A stretch of 64,000 nt of DNA from JASHVB01 sp963780805 (GCA_963780805.1 CAWADP010000010.1:124001-188000); one strand, 5' to 3'; counted from the first letter of the stretch, positions 18,593 to 27,854 are shown. Translations and numbers: made by a program. Notes: a model not told the origin generated them from the sequence alone.

Positions 18593-19738
18593 ATGTCGTT
18601 ACGCGAGGCCGGCGCCGTCACCGGCGTGGGTGAAACCGAATACATGCGTGGCACCGATCGCACCGCGCTGTCGCTGCAGCTTGAAGCCAGCCTGCGGGCG
18701 ATTGCCGATGCCGGGTTGAAGCCCACCGACATCGATGGGGTGATCCCCTATGGCTCGGGCGCGGTGGCGGAGGATGTCGCAACCAATTTCGGCATACGTG
18801 ACCTGCGGTTCTCCGCCACCACGCCGATGGGCGGCGCGTCCGCCGTCGCCGCGATTCAGTGCGCAATGGCGGCGATCCACGCCGGCATCTGCCGCCACGT
18901 GCTGCTGTCGATCGGCCGCACCGGCTTCTCCGGCGGCCGCATCGGTGCGCGCGTGCAGCAGATGCCGCAGTTCCGCGTGATCGGCGAATTCGAAATGCCG
19001 TCAGGTGCGATTGCCCCGGCGCAGCTCTACGCCGTGATGGCACGGCGGCACATGGAACTGTACGGCACCACGTCACTCCACTTCGCCGAGATCGCCGTCA
19101 GCACCCGCAACAATGCCTTGCGCAATCCGAACGCGACGATGCGCCGCCCAATGACGGTGGAGGACCATCAGAATTCGCGCATGATCTCGGACCCGCTGCG
19201 CCTGCTGGATTGCAGCCTGGAGAGCGACGGCGGCGCGGCGGTGGTAATCAGCGCGGCAGAGTGCGCACGCGACACGGCGAAGCCGCCGGTGCTGGTGATG
19301 GGCGTGGCCGAGGGTCACCCCGACTCGCCCAGTGCCATCACGCAGCGGCCGGACATGACGACGCTCGGACTGGCGAAGGCGGCGCCGCATGCATTCGCCA
19401 TGGCGGGCGTCACGCCGGACGACATCGACGTGGCCGAGATCTACGACTGCTTCACCTATAACGTGCTGTGCCAGATCGAGGACGCCGGCTTCTGCAAGAA
19501 AGGCGATGGCGGCCCCTTAATCGCATCGGGTGCGATCCGGATCGACGGCAGACTGCCGGTGAACACGCATGGCGGATTGCTGTCGCAGGCGCATATGGCC
19601 GGGATGAATCACATCGTCGAACTGGTGCGGCAGCTTCGCGGCGAGGCGGCCGTGCAGGTGCGCGATGCGGAGATCGGCGTCGTGACGGGATATGGCGACA
19701 TGGGCGACGGCTCGATCGCCATCATGCGGAGGGCGTGA
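18593..19738 (+). CDS. Thiolase-family (SCP2/lipid-transfer type) protein
   Basis: Thiolase-fold protein of 381 residues of the type paired with DUF35 proteins. The segment 'TPMGGASAVAAIQCAMAAIHAG' aligns with the region that carries the nucleophilic Cys in true thiolases, but the pattern is that of the lipid-transfer subgroup without it. The C-terminal His-containing motif 'PVNTHGGLLSQAHMAGMNH' and 'DIDVAEIYDCFTYNVL' are typical of the same subgroup. The next gene starts 2 bases after its stop and encodes a DUF35 protein, so the two likely form a complex. Known complexes of this kind act as retro-aldolases or thiolases on acyl-CoA. ATG 18593 has GGGAG upstream. Confidence 0.88.
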   Translation: MSLREAGAVTGVGETEYMRGTDRTALSLQLEASLRAIADAGLKPTDIDGVIPYGSGAVAEDVATNFGIRDLRFSATTPMGGASAVAAIQCAMAAIHAGICRHVLLSIGRTGFSGGRIGARVQQMPQFRVIGEFEMPSGAIAPAQLYAVMARRHMELYGTTSLHFAEIAVSTRNNALRNPNATMRRPMTVEDHQNSRMISDPLRLLDCSLESDGGAAVVISAAECARDTAKPPVLVMGVAEGHPDSPSAITQRPDMTTLGLAKAAPHAFAMAGVTPDDIDVAEIYDCFTYNVLCQIEDAGFCKKGDGGPLIASGAIRIDGRLPVNTHGGLLSQAHMAGMNHIVELVRQLRGEAAVQVRDAEIGVVTGYGDMGDGSIAIMRRA

Positions 19739-19740
19739 CC

Positions 19741-20166
19741 ATGGCCGAGTATGCCAAGCCGGTGCCGTCGCCGACCGCCGACACGCAACCCTATTGGGAC
19801 GGGCTGAACGCGGGCCGATTGCTGCTGCAACGCTGTGCCGATTGCGGCAGGCTGCGGCACTATCCGCGGCCGGTCTGCGATGCGTGTTTTTCCCTGCGGG
19901 CCGAGTGGATCGAGGCGTCGGGCCGCGGGCGTGTGCACAGTTGGACGGTGACGCACCATCCGTTCCATCCAGGCTTCAAGCCGGAGCTGCCGCTCACGTT
20001 GGTGACGGTCGATCTCGACGAGGGCGTGCGGATGAACGCGCAACTTCGTAAGCTGGACGCGGGTGAATTGCATGTGGGGCTGCCGGTGCGGGTGGCGTTC
20101 GAGCGCGCGACGGAGGGGTTGACCTTGCCGGTGTTCGAGCCGGGAGGCCCTGGTACATGTCCGTGA
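19741..20166 (+). CDS. DUF35 OB-fold, zinc-ribbon acyl-CoA-binding protein
   Basis: 141-residue partner of the preceding thiolase-like protein. A zinc ribbon is formed by 'CADCGRLRHYPRPVCDAC' (residues about 31-48, two CxxC pairs), followed by an OB fold ('GRGRVHSWTVTHHPFHPGFKPE', 'PLTLVTVDLDEGVRMNAQL', 'GLPVRVAFE'). In studied thiolase-DUF35 pairs this subunit binds the CoA part and completes the active site. It begins 2 bases after the thiolase stop, so the pair is translationally linked. A VapC remnant overlaps its end. Confidence 0.88.
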   Translation: MAEYAKPVPSPTADTQPYWDGLNAGRLLLQRCADCGRLRHYPRPVCDACFSLRAEWIEASGRGRVHSWTVTHHPFHPGFKPELPLTLVTVDLDEGVRMNAQLRKLDAGELHVGLPVRVAFERATEGLTLPVFEPGGPGTCP

Positions 20167-20330
20167 TTAAGCCGCTGCGCCGAGGGTGCGGCTGGATCCG
20201 TGGACGGGACTATGACCGCATGATCGCAGGCCATGCCATCAGCTCAAGCTGTGTGTTGGTCACGAACAATGCCGCCGACCTTCGTGATATTCCCGGACTG
20301 AAAATCGAGGACTGGCTCGCTGCCGGGTAG
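20163..20330 (+). pseudogene. VapC-type PIN-domain toxin, C-terminal remnant
   Basis: In frame with the stop at 20328-20330 the sequence reads 'GRDYDRMIAGHAISSSCVLV' followed by 'TNNAADLRDIPGLKIEDWLA'. This matches the end of VapC ribonucleases: a conserved Asp, IA.HA, LVTNN and F/LRxIPGLxxEDW. The N-terminal half with the first acidic residues is missing, and no antitoxin gene is seen. The open frame extends upstream to about 20163, overlapping the DUF35 stop, without toxin-like sequence. It is a dead toxin fragment. Confidence 0.7.
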
Positions 20331-20348
20331 TCCTCACTGCGATTGTCT

Positions 20349-23300
20349 CTACGCAGCCTTCGCCTGACCCACGATCCCCACCAGCGCCTCCAGCGTATCG
20401 CGCGCGAAGCGCAGCCGCGCCGCCACGTCCATCTCGCGCGAGATGGCCAGCTTGTGGTCGGGGCGCAGCCGGACCAGGCCGCCCTTGCTCGACAGCCACG
20501 CCACCAGCCCCGCTGGGTTGGAGAACGCATTGCCGCGGAACGTCAGCACCATGCCTTTCGGGCCGGCTTCCAGCTTCTCCACGCCCGCCTCGCGGCAGGC
20601 GCGCTTCAGCGCCACCACGCCGAGCAAGTTGTCTACCTCCTCCGGCAATGCGCCAAAGCGATCGACCAGTTCGGCGGCCACGGCCTCGGTTTCTGCGTCG
20701 GACGCCAGGGCGCCGATCCGGCGGTACAAGCCCAGACGCACGGGTAGGTCGCGCACGTAGTCCTCCGGGATCAGCACCGGCAGGCCCAGCGAGATGTTCG
20801 GCGTCCAATCCCGTTCGTGCACGCCGCCGCGGCGACCCTCGCCCGCGCGGACTTCGGCGACCGCGTCCTCCAGCATCTGCTGGTACAGTTCGATGCCGAC
20901 TTCGCGGATATGCCCCGATTGCTCGTCGCCGAGCAGGTTGCCGGCGCCGCGGATGTCCAGGTCGTGCGACGCAAGAGTGAAGCCGGCTCCCAGCGCGTCC
21001 AGCGTCTGCATCACTGTCAGCCGCTTCTCCGCAGCGACCGATAACCGCATGTTCTGCGGCCAGGTCAGGTAGGCGTAGCCGCGCTGCTTGCCGCGCCCCA
21101 CGCGTCCGCGCAACTGGTACAACTGTCCCAGCCCGAACATGTCGGCCCGGTGGATCACCAGCGTATTCACCGCCGGCATGTCCAGCCCGCTCTCCACGAT
21201 GTTGGTGGACAGCAGAATGTCGTGTTTGCCGTCGCCGAACTCGGTCATGACGCGTTCGAGTTCGGTCGGCGCCAGCCGCCCGTGCGCCTGCGCCAGCCGC
21301 GCTTCCGGCACGATCTCGCGCAGGCGTTCGCTGATGCGGGGCAGGTCCTCGATGCGCGGGACGACGCAGAATACCTGGCCGCCGCGGAAGCGCTCGCGCT
21401 GGAGGGCCTCGCGGATCACCACGCTGTCGAACGGCATGATGAAGGTACGCACCGCCAGCCGATCGACCGGCGGAGTCGAAATCAGACTCATCTCCCGCAC
21501 GCCGGTCAGCGCCAGTTGCAACGTGCGCGGGATGGGCGTCGCGGTCAGCGTCAGCACATGCACGTCGGCCTTGAGCTGCTTCAGCCGCTCCTTATGCGCG
21601 ACCCCAAAGTGCTGCTCCTCATCGACCACCAGCAGGCCGAGTTCGGCGAACTGGATGGTCTTCGACAGCAGTGCATGCGTGCCGATCACGATGTTCACGC
21701 GGCCGTCGGTCAGCGCGCGCTTCACCTCCGCCTGCTCTTTGGCGGGCACCATGCGGGAGAGCTGGGCTACCTTCACCGGCAGGCCGGCGAAGCGTTCGGA
21801 GAACGTGCGGTAGTGCTGACGCGCCAGCAGCGTGGTCGGCACCACCACGGCCACCTGCGCGCCGGACATGGCCGCGACGAAGGCGGCGCGCAACGCGACC
21901 TCGGTCTTGCCGAATCCGACGTCGCCACAGATCAGACGATCCATCGGGCGGCCGGTCGCCAGGTCTTCCAGCACGTCGGCGATGGCGCGGGCCTGGTCCT
22001 CAGTCTCGGCAAAGGGGAAGCGGGCGCAGAACTCGTCCCAGGTGCCTTCGCCGGGGACCATCACCTCGGCGTCGCGAATGCGGCGGGTGGCGGCGATGCG
22101 GATCAGCTCGGCCGCCATGTCGCGGATGCGGCTCTTCATCCGCGCCTTGCGGGTCTGCCAGCCGACACCGCCCAGCTTGTCCAGCGCCACGCCTTGTTGC
22201 TCGGAGCCGTAGCGTGACAGGATTTCGATATTCTCGACGGGCAGGTACAGCTTCTCGCTGCCGTCGTAGATCAGGCGCAGGCAATCATGCGGCGCGCCGG
22301 TGACGTGCAGCGTCTCCAGGCCGTCGTAGCGGCCGATGCCATATTCCTGGTGCACGACCAGGTCGCCCTCGGCGATCTCGGTGGCTTCGGCGATGAACTG
22401 GTCGGCGCGCTTCCGCCGCCGCGGGGGCCGGCTGATGCGTTCGCCCAGCAGGTCTTGCTCTCCCACCAGGGCGACGCGTTCCGCAACGAAGCCGCGTTCC
22501 ACGCCGAGCGTGACCAGCGACACGGATCCCGCCGGCTTGCGGCGGATGGCGGCCCAGCTCTCCTCCTGCGCCGCGTCCTTGAAGTGGTGCTCCTTCAGCA
22601 GGTTGGCGATGCGCTCGCGGGAACCGCGGGTCCAGGCGGCGAGCACAATGCGGCGGCCTTCGTTGGCCCAGCGTTCCGCCTGGGCGCGCAACTGGTCGAA
22701 CACGTTGATTGCCCTGGCAGCGTTGCCAGGGACACTGGCCCCGCCGCTGGACGCCAGGCCCCCTGAGGCGAAGATCGGGCCGGGTCGGCCGCCGCCATCG
22801 ACACCGGCTGCATCCTCCGGCTGGCCAAAGGGGCTGAACGCCAGCACCGGGCCGCCGGCGAGCATCGAGTCCCAGTCGGCACGGTCCAGGTACAGGCGAT
22901 CGGGGGGCAGCGGGCGGTACGGCACCTCGCCGTCGCGGGTAGGGCCGCGGCGGGCGGCGTAGTGGTCGGCGATCATCTCCATGCGGGCGGTCAGGACCTC
23001 ATCCGCCTGGTGGTCCAGGCTGACCGATGCCTTCGGCAGGTAGTCCAGCAGGGTGTCCATCGCGGGATGGAACAGGGAGACCCAGTGCTCCATGCCGGGG
23101 TGACGGCGGCCGTCGGAGATCGAGTGGTAGATCGGATCGTCCGCCGCCGGCTGACCGAACAGGTCACGCCAGGCCGAGCGGAAGCGGGCGATGGCCTCGC
23201 GGCCCAGCGGGACCTCTGAGACCGGACGCAGGGTCAGGCGCTGACGGCGGTCGCCGCTGCGTTGGCTGGAGGGATCGAAGACGCGGATCGATTCGATGGT

Positions 23301-23834
23301 GTCGCCGAACAGATCGAGGCGGACGGGGTCGGGCTCGCCGGCAGGGAACAGGTCGATGATGCCGCCGCGCATGGCGTATTCGCCCGGCTCCATCACGGTG
23401 CCGGCGCGGCCGTACCCGTTGGCTTCCAGAAACTGCGCCAATTGCTCCGGCTGGATGGTGCCATTGACCTTCAGGTCCAGGCTGGAGCCGGCGAACGCGG
23501 CGCGGGGCGGCACGCGCTGCACCAGCGCGTTCACCGTGGTGAGGACGATGCGGGGGGCGCCGGCGGGTTCCAGCAGGCGCGTCAGGGTGGCGACGCGCTC
23601 CGACACCAGGGCTGCGTTGGGGGAGACGCGGTCATAGGGCAGGCAGTCCCAGGCGGGGAACCGCAGGATCTCGGCCTCAGGGAGGATGAAGGCGAGTGCC
23701 TCGGCCAAGCGGGCCATGCGGGCGTCGTCACGGGCGACGTGCAGGATGGGACCGGCGAACTCGCGGCGACGCTGGGCGAGAAGGAAGGCGTCCCAGCCCT
23801 CCGGCGCACCCCAGACCTGGATGGGCGCGGTCAC
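20349..23834 (-). CDS. mfd: Transcription-repair coupling factor Mfd
   Basis: ATP-dependent translocase that removes RNA polymerase stalled at DNA lesions and recruits UvrA. The 1161 residues match the family length. Order: UvrB-homology region (LRFPAWDCLPYDRVSPN), RNA-polymerase-interacting CarD-like domain near residue 485 (GDLVVHQEYGIGRYDGLETL), helicase motif I 'GDVGFGKTEVALRAAFVA' near 635, 'VVDEEQHFGVAHKE' near 738, 'LTATPIPRTLQLAL', 'STNIVESGLDMPAVNTL', 'RGRVGRGKQRGYAYL', and a TRCF C-terminal domain. The start is GTG 23834 with AGGTG just upstream. It overlaps the end of the sdhE frame by 107 bases. There is a Gly/Ser-rich insert around residues 345-370. Confidence 0.97.
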   Translation of the reverse strand: MTAPIQVWGAPEGWDAFLLAQRRREFAGPILHVARDDARMARLAEALAFILPEAEILRFPAWDCLPYDRVSPNAALVSERVATLTRLLEPAGAPRIVLTTVNALVQRVPPRAAFAGSSLDLKVNGTIQPEQLAQFLEANGYGRAGTVMEPGEYAMRGGIIDLFPAGEPDPVRLDLFGDTIESIRVFDPSSQRSGDRRQRLTLRPVSEVPLGREAIARFRSAWRDLFGQPAADDPIYHSISDGRRHPGMEHWVSLFHPAMDTLLDYLPKASVSLDHQADEVLTARMEMIADHYAARRGPTRDGEVPYRPLPPDRLYLDRADWDSMLAGGPVLAFSPFGQPEDAAGVDGGGRPGPIFASGGLASSGGASVPGNAARAINVFDQLRAQAERWANEGRRIVLAAWTRGSRERIANLLKEHHFKDAAQEESWAAIRRKPAGSVSLVTLGVERGFVAERVALVGEQDLLGERISRPPRRRKRADQFIAEATEIAEGDLVVHQEYGIGRYDGLETLHVTGAPHDCLRLIYDGSEKLYLPVENIEILSRYGSEQQGVALDKLGGVGWQTRKARMKSRIRDMAAELIRIAATRRIRDAEVMVPGEGTWDEFCARFPFAETEDQARAIADVLEDLATGRPMDRLICGDVGFGKTEVALRAAFVAAMSGAQVAVVVPTTLLARQHYRTFSERFAGLPVKVAQLSRMVPAKEQAEVKRALTDGRVNIVIGTHALLSKTIQFAELGLLVVDEEQHFGVAHKERLKQLKADVHVLTLTATPIPRTLQLALTGVREMSLISTPPVDRLAVRTFIMPFDSVVIREALQRERFRGGQVFCVVPRIEDLPRISERLREIVPEARLAQAHGRLAPTELERVMTEFGDGKHDILLSTNIVESGLDMPAVNTLVIHRADMFGLGQLYQLRGRVGRGKQRGYAYLTWPQNMRLSVAAEKRLTVMQTLDALGAGFTLASHDLDIRGAGNLLGDEQSGHIREVGIELYQQMLEDAVAEVRAGEGRRGGVHERDWTPNISLGLPVLIPEDYVRDLPVRLGLYRRIGALASDAETEAVAAELVDRFGALPEEVDNLLGVVALKRACREAGVEKLEAGPKGMVLTFRGNAFSNPAGLVAWLSSKGGLVRLRPDHKLAISREMDVAARLRFARDTLEALVGIVGQAKAA

Positions 23835-24249
23835 GCGGACACCTCATCCCTCCGGTCATGGCCGGGCCCGATCTCCGCGTGGCTGGGCCTGGTCCCCGGA
23901 TTTGACCCGAGGATCGCACCGCCGTCCGCGGGGGAAGACTCGGGCCCGATGCGGGGGCGGGGTCGGACCGGGACGGGGCCGCGGCGAGCACCGATGCCCG
24001 GATGCGGCGCAGCATCGGGGGTGAATCGGGCGGCAGGGTAACGCGGCCCGTCAGCCAGTCGGCGAGGTCGGTTTCCGGCTGTTCCAGCAGCGTTTCCAGG
24101 GCGTCGAGCTCTCCGGGGCTGAATTCCGCCAGATGGGCCTGCACGAAGCCGCCGATCATCAGGTCGTTCTCATGCGTGCCGCGGTGGGTGGCGCGGAACA
24201 ACAGGCGGCGGCGACGAGGGTCGAGTGCGTCGGGGTCTGGGTCGGGCAT
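23728..24249 (-). CDS. sdhE: FAD assembly factor SdhE with unusual C-terminal extension
   Basis: Small protein that promotes covalent FAD attachment to succinate dehydrogenase. From ATG 24249 the core reads 'RRRRLLFRATHRGTHENDLM' with the RGxxE motif, then 'GELDALETLLEQPETDLADW', as in SdhE/DUF339. The family has about 90 residues and normally ends after the segment seen here as 'MLRRIRASVLA'. This frame continues for about 75 further low-complexity residues, through a TCATGGCCGGGC-type intergenic repeat and 107 bases into mfd. I suspect the true stop is lost through a sequence error or repeat insertion. The frame also extends upstream to 24390. It precedes mfd on the same strand. Confidence 0.8.
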   Translation of the reverse strand: MPDPDPDALDPRRRRLLFRATHRGTHENDLMIGGFVQAHLAEFSPGELDALETLLEQPETDLADWLTGRVTLPPDSPPMLRRIRASVLAAAPSRSDPAPASGPSLPPRTAVRSSGQIRGPGPATRRSGPAMTGGMRCPRDRAHPGLGCAGGLGRLPSRPASPRVRRSHPARRP

Positions 24250-24423
24250 GGGGCGTTCAGGTTCATATAACCGGGCGGTGGGCAGGTCCAAGGGGCACGG
24301 CACGGTTTCTGGCGAGGGCAGGGGTGAGGCAGAAGCATAGGGATCGTAACGAGATGCCTCGGCCATGAGGAGAGGTGGCGGCAGCGTCACGGCACGATGA
24401 GGCAGGTATCTCGGCGGTGGGCA

Positions 24424-25806
24424 TCATCCGCCCGCGGTGACGATCTCCAGCCCCGCATACCGGAACGGCGGCCAGCTTCGCTGCCCCACCCCCAAGGCAA
24501 GCGGCAGCACCGCCACTTCAACCGTTTGGGTTCCCAGGGTCCTGACCGCCGCCGTTACGTCGAAGCGTGGTTCGGTATCCGGAAAGACCGCCGGGCCATG
24601 CGCACTTCCCATGGCAAGCGCGCCGACGCTGATCCACGATGCGGGATCGCCGGGACGTCCGCCGGGTTGTCCTATGCAAACCTCGGCCGAGAGTGGACGG
24701 TCCCCCGGTTCGACGCCACTGATGCGCAGGATGCAGCGCGCGAAGCCGGAGGGGACGCGCGCCAAGGCGCTTGCCAGTTTCCGTCCCGACGCATCGGACG
24801 GCATGGCGTCGTTGGCGGGAACGGCGCCCTCGCGCAGCACGGCAAGCGAGTCGTACACGTAGCCAAGCCGCCGCGTGTCGAGCACGTCCCGCATTGGCAC
24901 GGATACGATGGTGCCGTCGATCCACGGGAACAGAAACTGCTTTTGGGTGAAGACGGGGTCGGTCGGCTCGGTTGCCTTGCGCGCCGGGTCCTGCCGCCAA
25001 ACTTCCCACAGACGGTCCAGATTGCCGTGATGCGCATAGAACACGGGATCGACCGCGGCCGTGGCCAGCTCGGTCATGTCTCCGACGCTGCGATCGACTG
25101 CCTCGCCGCCCACGTAATTGTGGACGGCATTGTGGGGAATGGTTTCCATCCGGCTGCGCCCATGCCAACCGCCCGCGTTCGGCTTGGCGATGCCGCCGAA
25201 GCTCGCTGGGATTGCCGAGGGCGTGTGCACCACGAACGATCGCGCATCGAGCGCCGCGACACCCAGCTGTGCCCTTGTGGGATCGAACACCAGCCGGTCT
25301 ACCTCGACCGCGCGCAGATCGCGGTCGGGCGTGTACCGCACCGCCTGCGCCAGAGCGCTGCCAGGCCGCGCGAACGTTGTGGGAATCCGTCGGTCACTGC
25401 TCCAGTTCCAGTACGGCAGAGCCAGCGTCGGATCGCCCGAGAGAGCGCGCAGCTTCCACTCTGTTACGGCGAGGAAGGCACGATGCCAGGGTAGGAACCA
25501 CCAGCATCCATGCACCTGGCTGGGGTCGCCGTTCGATACTGTCGAGCATACGTCGGTATGGGCGAGAGCATTGACCCGCCAGCCCTTCGGATCAGCCGGA
25601 TCGCGCTTCGACCGGCGCTGCATTTCGCCGATCGTCTCCTCCAGCAGCGCCAGGCGTGATGGTGGCAGGCGCGCGGTGTCCTGACGCACGGCGACCTGAT
25701 CTGTGGGCGATGGGGCCGCGAGGCCAGTCGCCATAGCCGCGCCCGTGATGGCCAAACCGGACAGAACGCCGCGCCGCGGCAGGGAGCGATCGGAGGGGCC
25801 GTTCAT
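24424..25806 (-). CDS. Tyrosinase-family copper oxidase with Tat-type signal
   Basis: Type-3 copper enzyme that oxidises phenols; periplasmic if its signal works. From ATG 25806 (460 aa) the N-terminus has a twin-arginine-like signal 'SLPRRGVLSGLAITGAAMA' ending near APS. CuA ligands lie in 'NALAHTDVC' and 'VHGCWWFLPWHRAFL', CuB ligands in 'IPHNAVHNYVGG' and 'DPVFYAHHGNLDRLWEVW'. The C-terminal part resembles the plant-type polyphenol oxidase beta domain (TAAVRTLGTQTVEVAVLP). No strong ribosome-binding site is visible, and the frame stays open to 26238, so the start is less certain. No copper chaperone gene is adjacent. Confidence 0.88.
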   Translation of the reverse strand: MNGPSDRSLPRRGVLSGLAITGAAMATGLAAPSPTDQVAVRQDTARLPPSRLALLEETIGEMQRRSKRDPADPKGWRVNALAHTDVCSTVSNGDPSQVHGCWWFLPWHRAFLAVTEWKLRALSGDPTLALPYWNWSSDRRIPTTFARPGSALAQAVRYTPDRDLRAVEVDRLVFDPTRAQLGVAALDARSFVVHTPSAIPASFGGIAKPNAGGWHGRSRMETIPHNAVHNYVGGEAVDRSVGDMTELATAAVDPVFYAHHGNLDRLWEVWRQDPARKATEPTDPVFTQKQFLFPWIDGTIVSVPMRDVLDTRRLGYVYDSLAVLREGAVPANDAMPSDASGRKLASALARVPSGFARCILRISGVEPGDRPLSAEVCIGQPGGRPGDPASWISVGALAMGSAHGPAVFPDTEPRFDVTAAVRTLGTQTVEVAVLPLALGVGQRSWPPFRYAGLEIVTAGG

Positions 25807-25866
25807 GGTACGTTGCAGAAAATCAACGACGACCGACGAAAAAACCGCCGGCACCGTACTACCCTC

Positions 25867-25967
25867 GTCATGGCCGGGCCATGTCGCTGAACTTGACCGG
25901 GTGATCAACCGGCCATCTTCGCCCGCCGCTGATCGGGTTGATGGCTGGGTCAAGCCCGGCCACGACG
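25867..25967. repeat. Interspersed palindrome, GTCATGGCCGGGC family
   Basis: Begins GTCATGGCCGGGC and ends in its near reverse complement (GCCCGGCCACGAC), with internal GGCCATC/GATGGCTGG pairing. The same family occurs at 33774-33886 and in part near 23850. It lies upstream of the tyrosinase gene between same-strand genes and may separate transcripts. Confidence 0.7.
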
Positions 25968-26018
25968 AGAGGCGCGGGGGCTTTAGCCGATTTGCAATGC
26001 AGCCGGGCGTGCATGGCG

Positions 26019-27626
26019 TTACGCCTTCCGCACATTCCAGAACAATGCGTAGCCCTGCAGCACGTCGGTAATTTTCCGCTGGTACGCCCAGGTGGGAAGA
26101 ATTTGCCCCAGCGGGATATACGGCACGTCTTCGAACACCTGCCGCTGGATATCCGCCGCGATCTGCTTCTGCGCCGCGAGATCGCCCGCCGCCAGCCACG
26201 CATTCCGCAGCGCCTCCAGCTTCGGGCTGGTCGGCCACCCACGCGCTGCCGCTGGGCCATTACCACGAATCCACACATGCACCGCCGGATCGAACTGATC
26301 GAGCCCCGACCAGTAGGTATAGAAGGCGCTCCAGCCGCCTTTCTCCACCGGATCGGTCTTGACCAGGCTCTGCAGCATGCTGCCCCAGTCGGTGTAGTTC
26401 GCCTGCAGGTTCAGCCCGGCCCTCTGCATCATGTCCACGCCGACATCGGCCAGTGCACGCAGGTTGGGAAAATCCGAGGGCACCGGCACCACCACCTTTT
26501 CCCCCGCATAGCCGGACGCGGCGACCGCGCGCTTCACCGCGGCCATGTCCCGAGGCCCGGTCAACACCGACATCCCCGCATCGCTTGCCATCGGCGACTG
26601 CGGACAGAACACGCCAACGGGCGTGTGCCAGTTCCGGTTATCCGTGCCGGCGGCGGCGATCATGAAATCCTGCTGGTCCACCGCCCCCAGAAGAGCACGC
26701 CGCAACGCCGCATTGTTGAACGGCGGCTGCAGGCAGTTGAAGCGCAGCCCACCGAGAAAGCCCAACGGAGTTGGCGCCGGCACCGTCAGGTTCTGCGCCC
26801 GCCGCAATAGCGGCAGCAGATCGAACGTCGGCGCTTCCCACCAATCCTGCTCGTCCGCCTGCATGGCACCGACGGCCGTGGCGGGATCAGGCAGCACGTG
26901 CCATTCAACGCGATCGACGTGCACGATCTTCGGCCCGGCGATGAAGCTGGGCGTGCCGCTGGGGCGCGGCACATAGGCGGCGTTGCGTTCATACACCACC
27001 AGCGAGCCGGCCACGCGCTCCTTCGCCACGTAGCGGAACGGGCCGCTGCCGATCATCTCCGTCACCTGCTTGAACGGATCGGTGTTGGCCAGTCGTTCGG
27101 GCATCATCACGCAGACATTGGAACCGGCCTTGCCAAGCGCCGCCGGCAGCAGGGGGAACGGACGCTTCAGGCGGAAGCGGATGGTGCGGTCATCGGGCGC
27201 GTCGAGCGCATCGGTCACGGCCATCAACGTCTGGCCGAAGCTGTCGCGCGCGCCCCAGCGGCGGATGCTGGCGATGCAGTCGCGCGCCAGCACCTTCTGC
27301 CCGTCATGCCACGCGAGGCCGTCACGCAGCGTGATCAGCCAGGTCTTGCCGTCGTCCTCGATGCGGTGGCCGGCGGCCATCTGCGGCTGGGGTTGGTACG
27401 TCGCATCCAGCCCGTACAGCGTGTCGAACACCATCATGCCGTGGTTGCGCACGACATAGGCCGCGGACCAGACGGGATCGAGCACCGACAGGTCCGACTG
27501 TGGGATGAATTTCAGCACGCGGCCGGACTGCGCGCGGACGATGTGTGGTGCGGCGACCGCCGCCGCCGATGCGGCGAGGAAGCGACGGCGCGGCAGGCGG
27601 GCAGCCGTTGACATGGACCGAACCAT
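26019..27626 (-). CDS. ABC transporter substrate-binding protein, family 5 (peptide/opine type)
   Basis: Periplasmic solute-binding protein of 535 residues. A twin-arginine signal (LPRRRFLAASAAAVAAPHIVRA) is followed by family-5 hallmarks: 'VLDPVWSAAYVVRNHGMMVF', 'TWLITLRDGLAWHDGQKVLA' and 'RALLGAVDQQDFM'. GGAGG lies 6 bases before the ATG at 27626. No permease or ATPase gene is adjacent, so it is an orphan binding protein. It is clearly paralogous to the protein at 36418-37992, sharing 'LYGxDxTxxPQPxM' and 'LARDCxxSxRRW'. The ligand is unknown. Confidence 0.9.
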   Translation of the reverse strand: MVRSMSTAARLPRRRFLAASAAAVAAPHIVRAQSGRVLKFIPQSDLSVLDPVWSAAYVVRNHGMMVFDTLYGLDATYQPQPQMAAGHRIEDDGKTWLITLRDGLAWHDGQKVLARDCIASIRRWGARDSFGQTLMAVTDALDAPDDRTIRFRLKRPFPLLPAALGKAGSNVCVMMPERLANTDPFKQVTEMIGSGPFRYVAKERVAGSLVVYERNAAYVPRPSGTPSFIAGPKIVHVDRVEWHVLPDPATAVGAMQADEQDWWEAPTFDLLPLLRRAQNLTVPAPTPLGFLGGLRFNCLQPPFNNAALRRALLGAVDQQDFMIAAAGTDNRNWHTPVGVFCPQSPMASDAGMSVLTGPRDMAAVKRAVAASGYAGEKVVVPVPSDFPNLRALADVGVDMMQRAGLNLQANYTDWGSMLQSLVKTDPVEKGGWSAFYTYWSGLDQFDPAVHVWIRGNGPAAARGWPTSPKLEALRNAWLAAGDLAAQKQIAADIQRQVFEDVPYIPLGQILPTWAYQRKITDVLQGYALFWNVRKA

Positions 27627-27696
27627 CGTGACCTCCGGCTGTGCCGCCGTCGCTAGTGTTGCGATCGTGACGCTTTGATGCCATCGGTCAATCTGT

Positions 27697-27774
27697 CATT
27701 GCGAGCGCAGCGAAGCAATCTCCTGGAGAGTTCGCACCTCACTCGGGGGCGATTGCTTCGCTGCGCTCGCAATG
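27697..27774. repeat. Interspersed palindrome, CATTGCGAGCG family
   Basis: A perfect 24-bp inverted repeat (27697-27720 against 27751-27774) beginning CATTGCGAGCGCAGCGAAG, with a 30-base centre. Related pieces occur at 27811-27820, around 34045 and at 35163-35199. It lies between the binding-protein gene (start 27626) and the end of the Rieske gene (27855). Confidence 0.85.
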
Positions 27775-27854
27775 ATACTTTCTGCGCCAGCGATGACACT
27801 TCGCTCGTTCGCAATGACACTGCAGGCCGGGCACCGACCGTCAGAATCGCAGAA

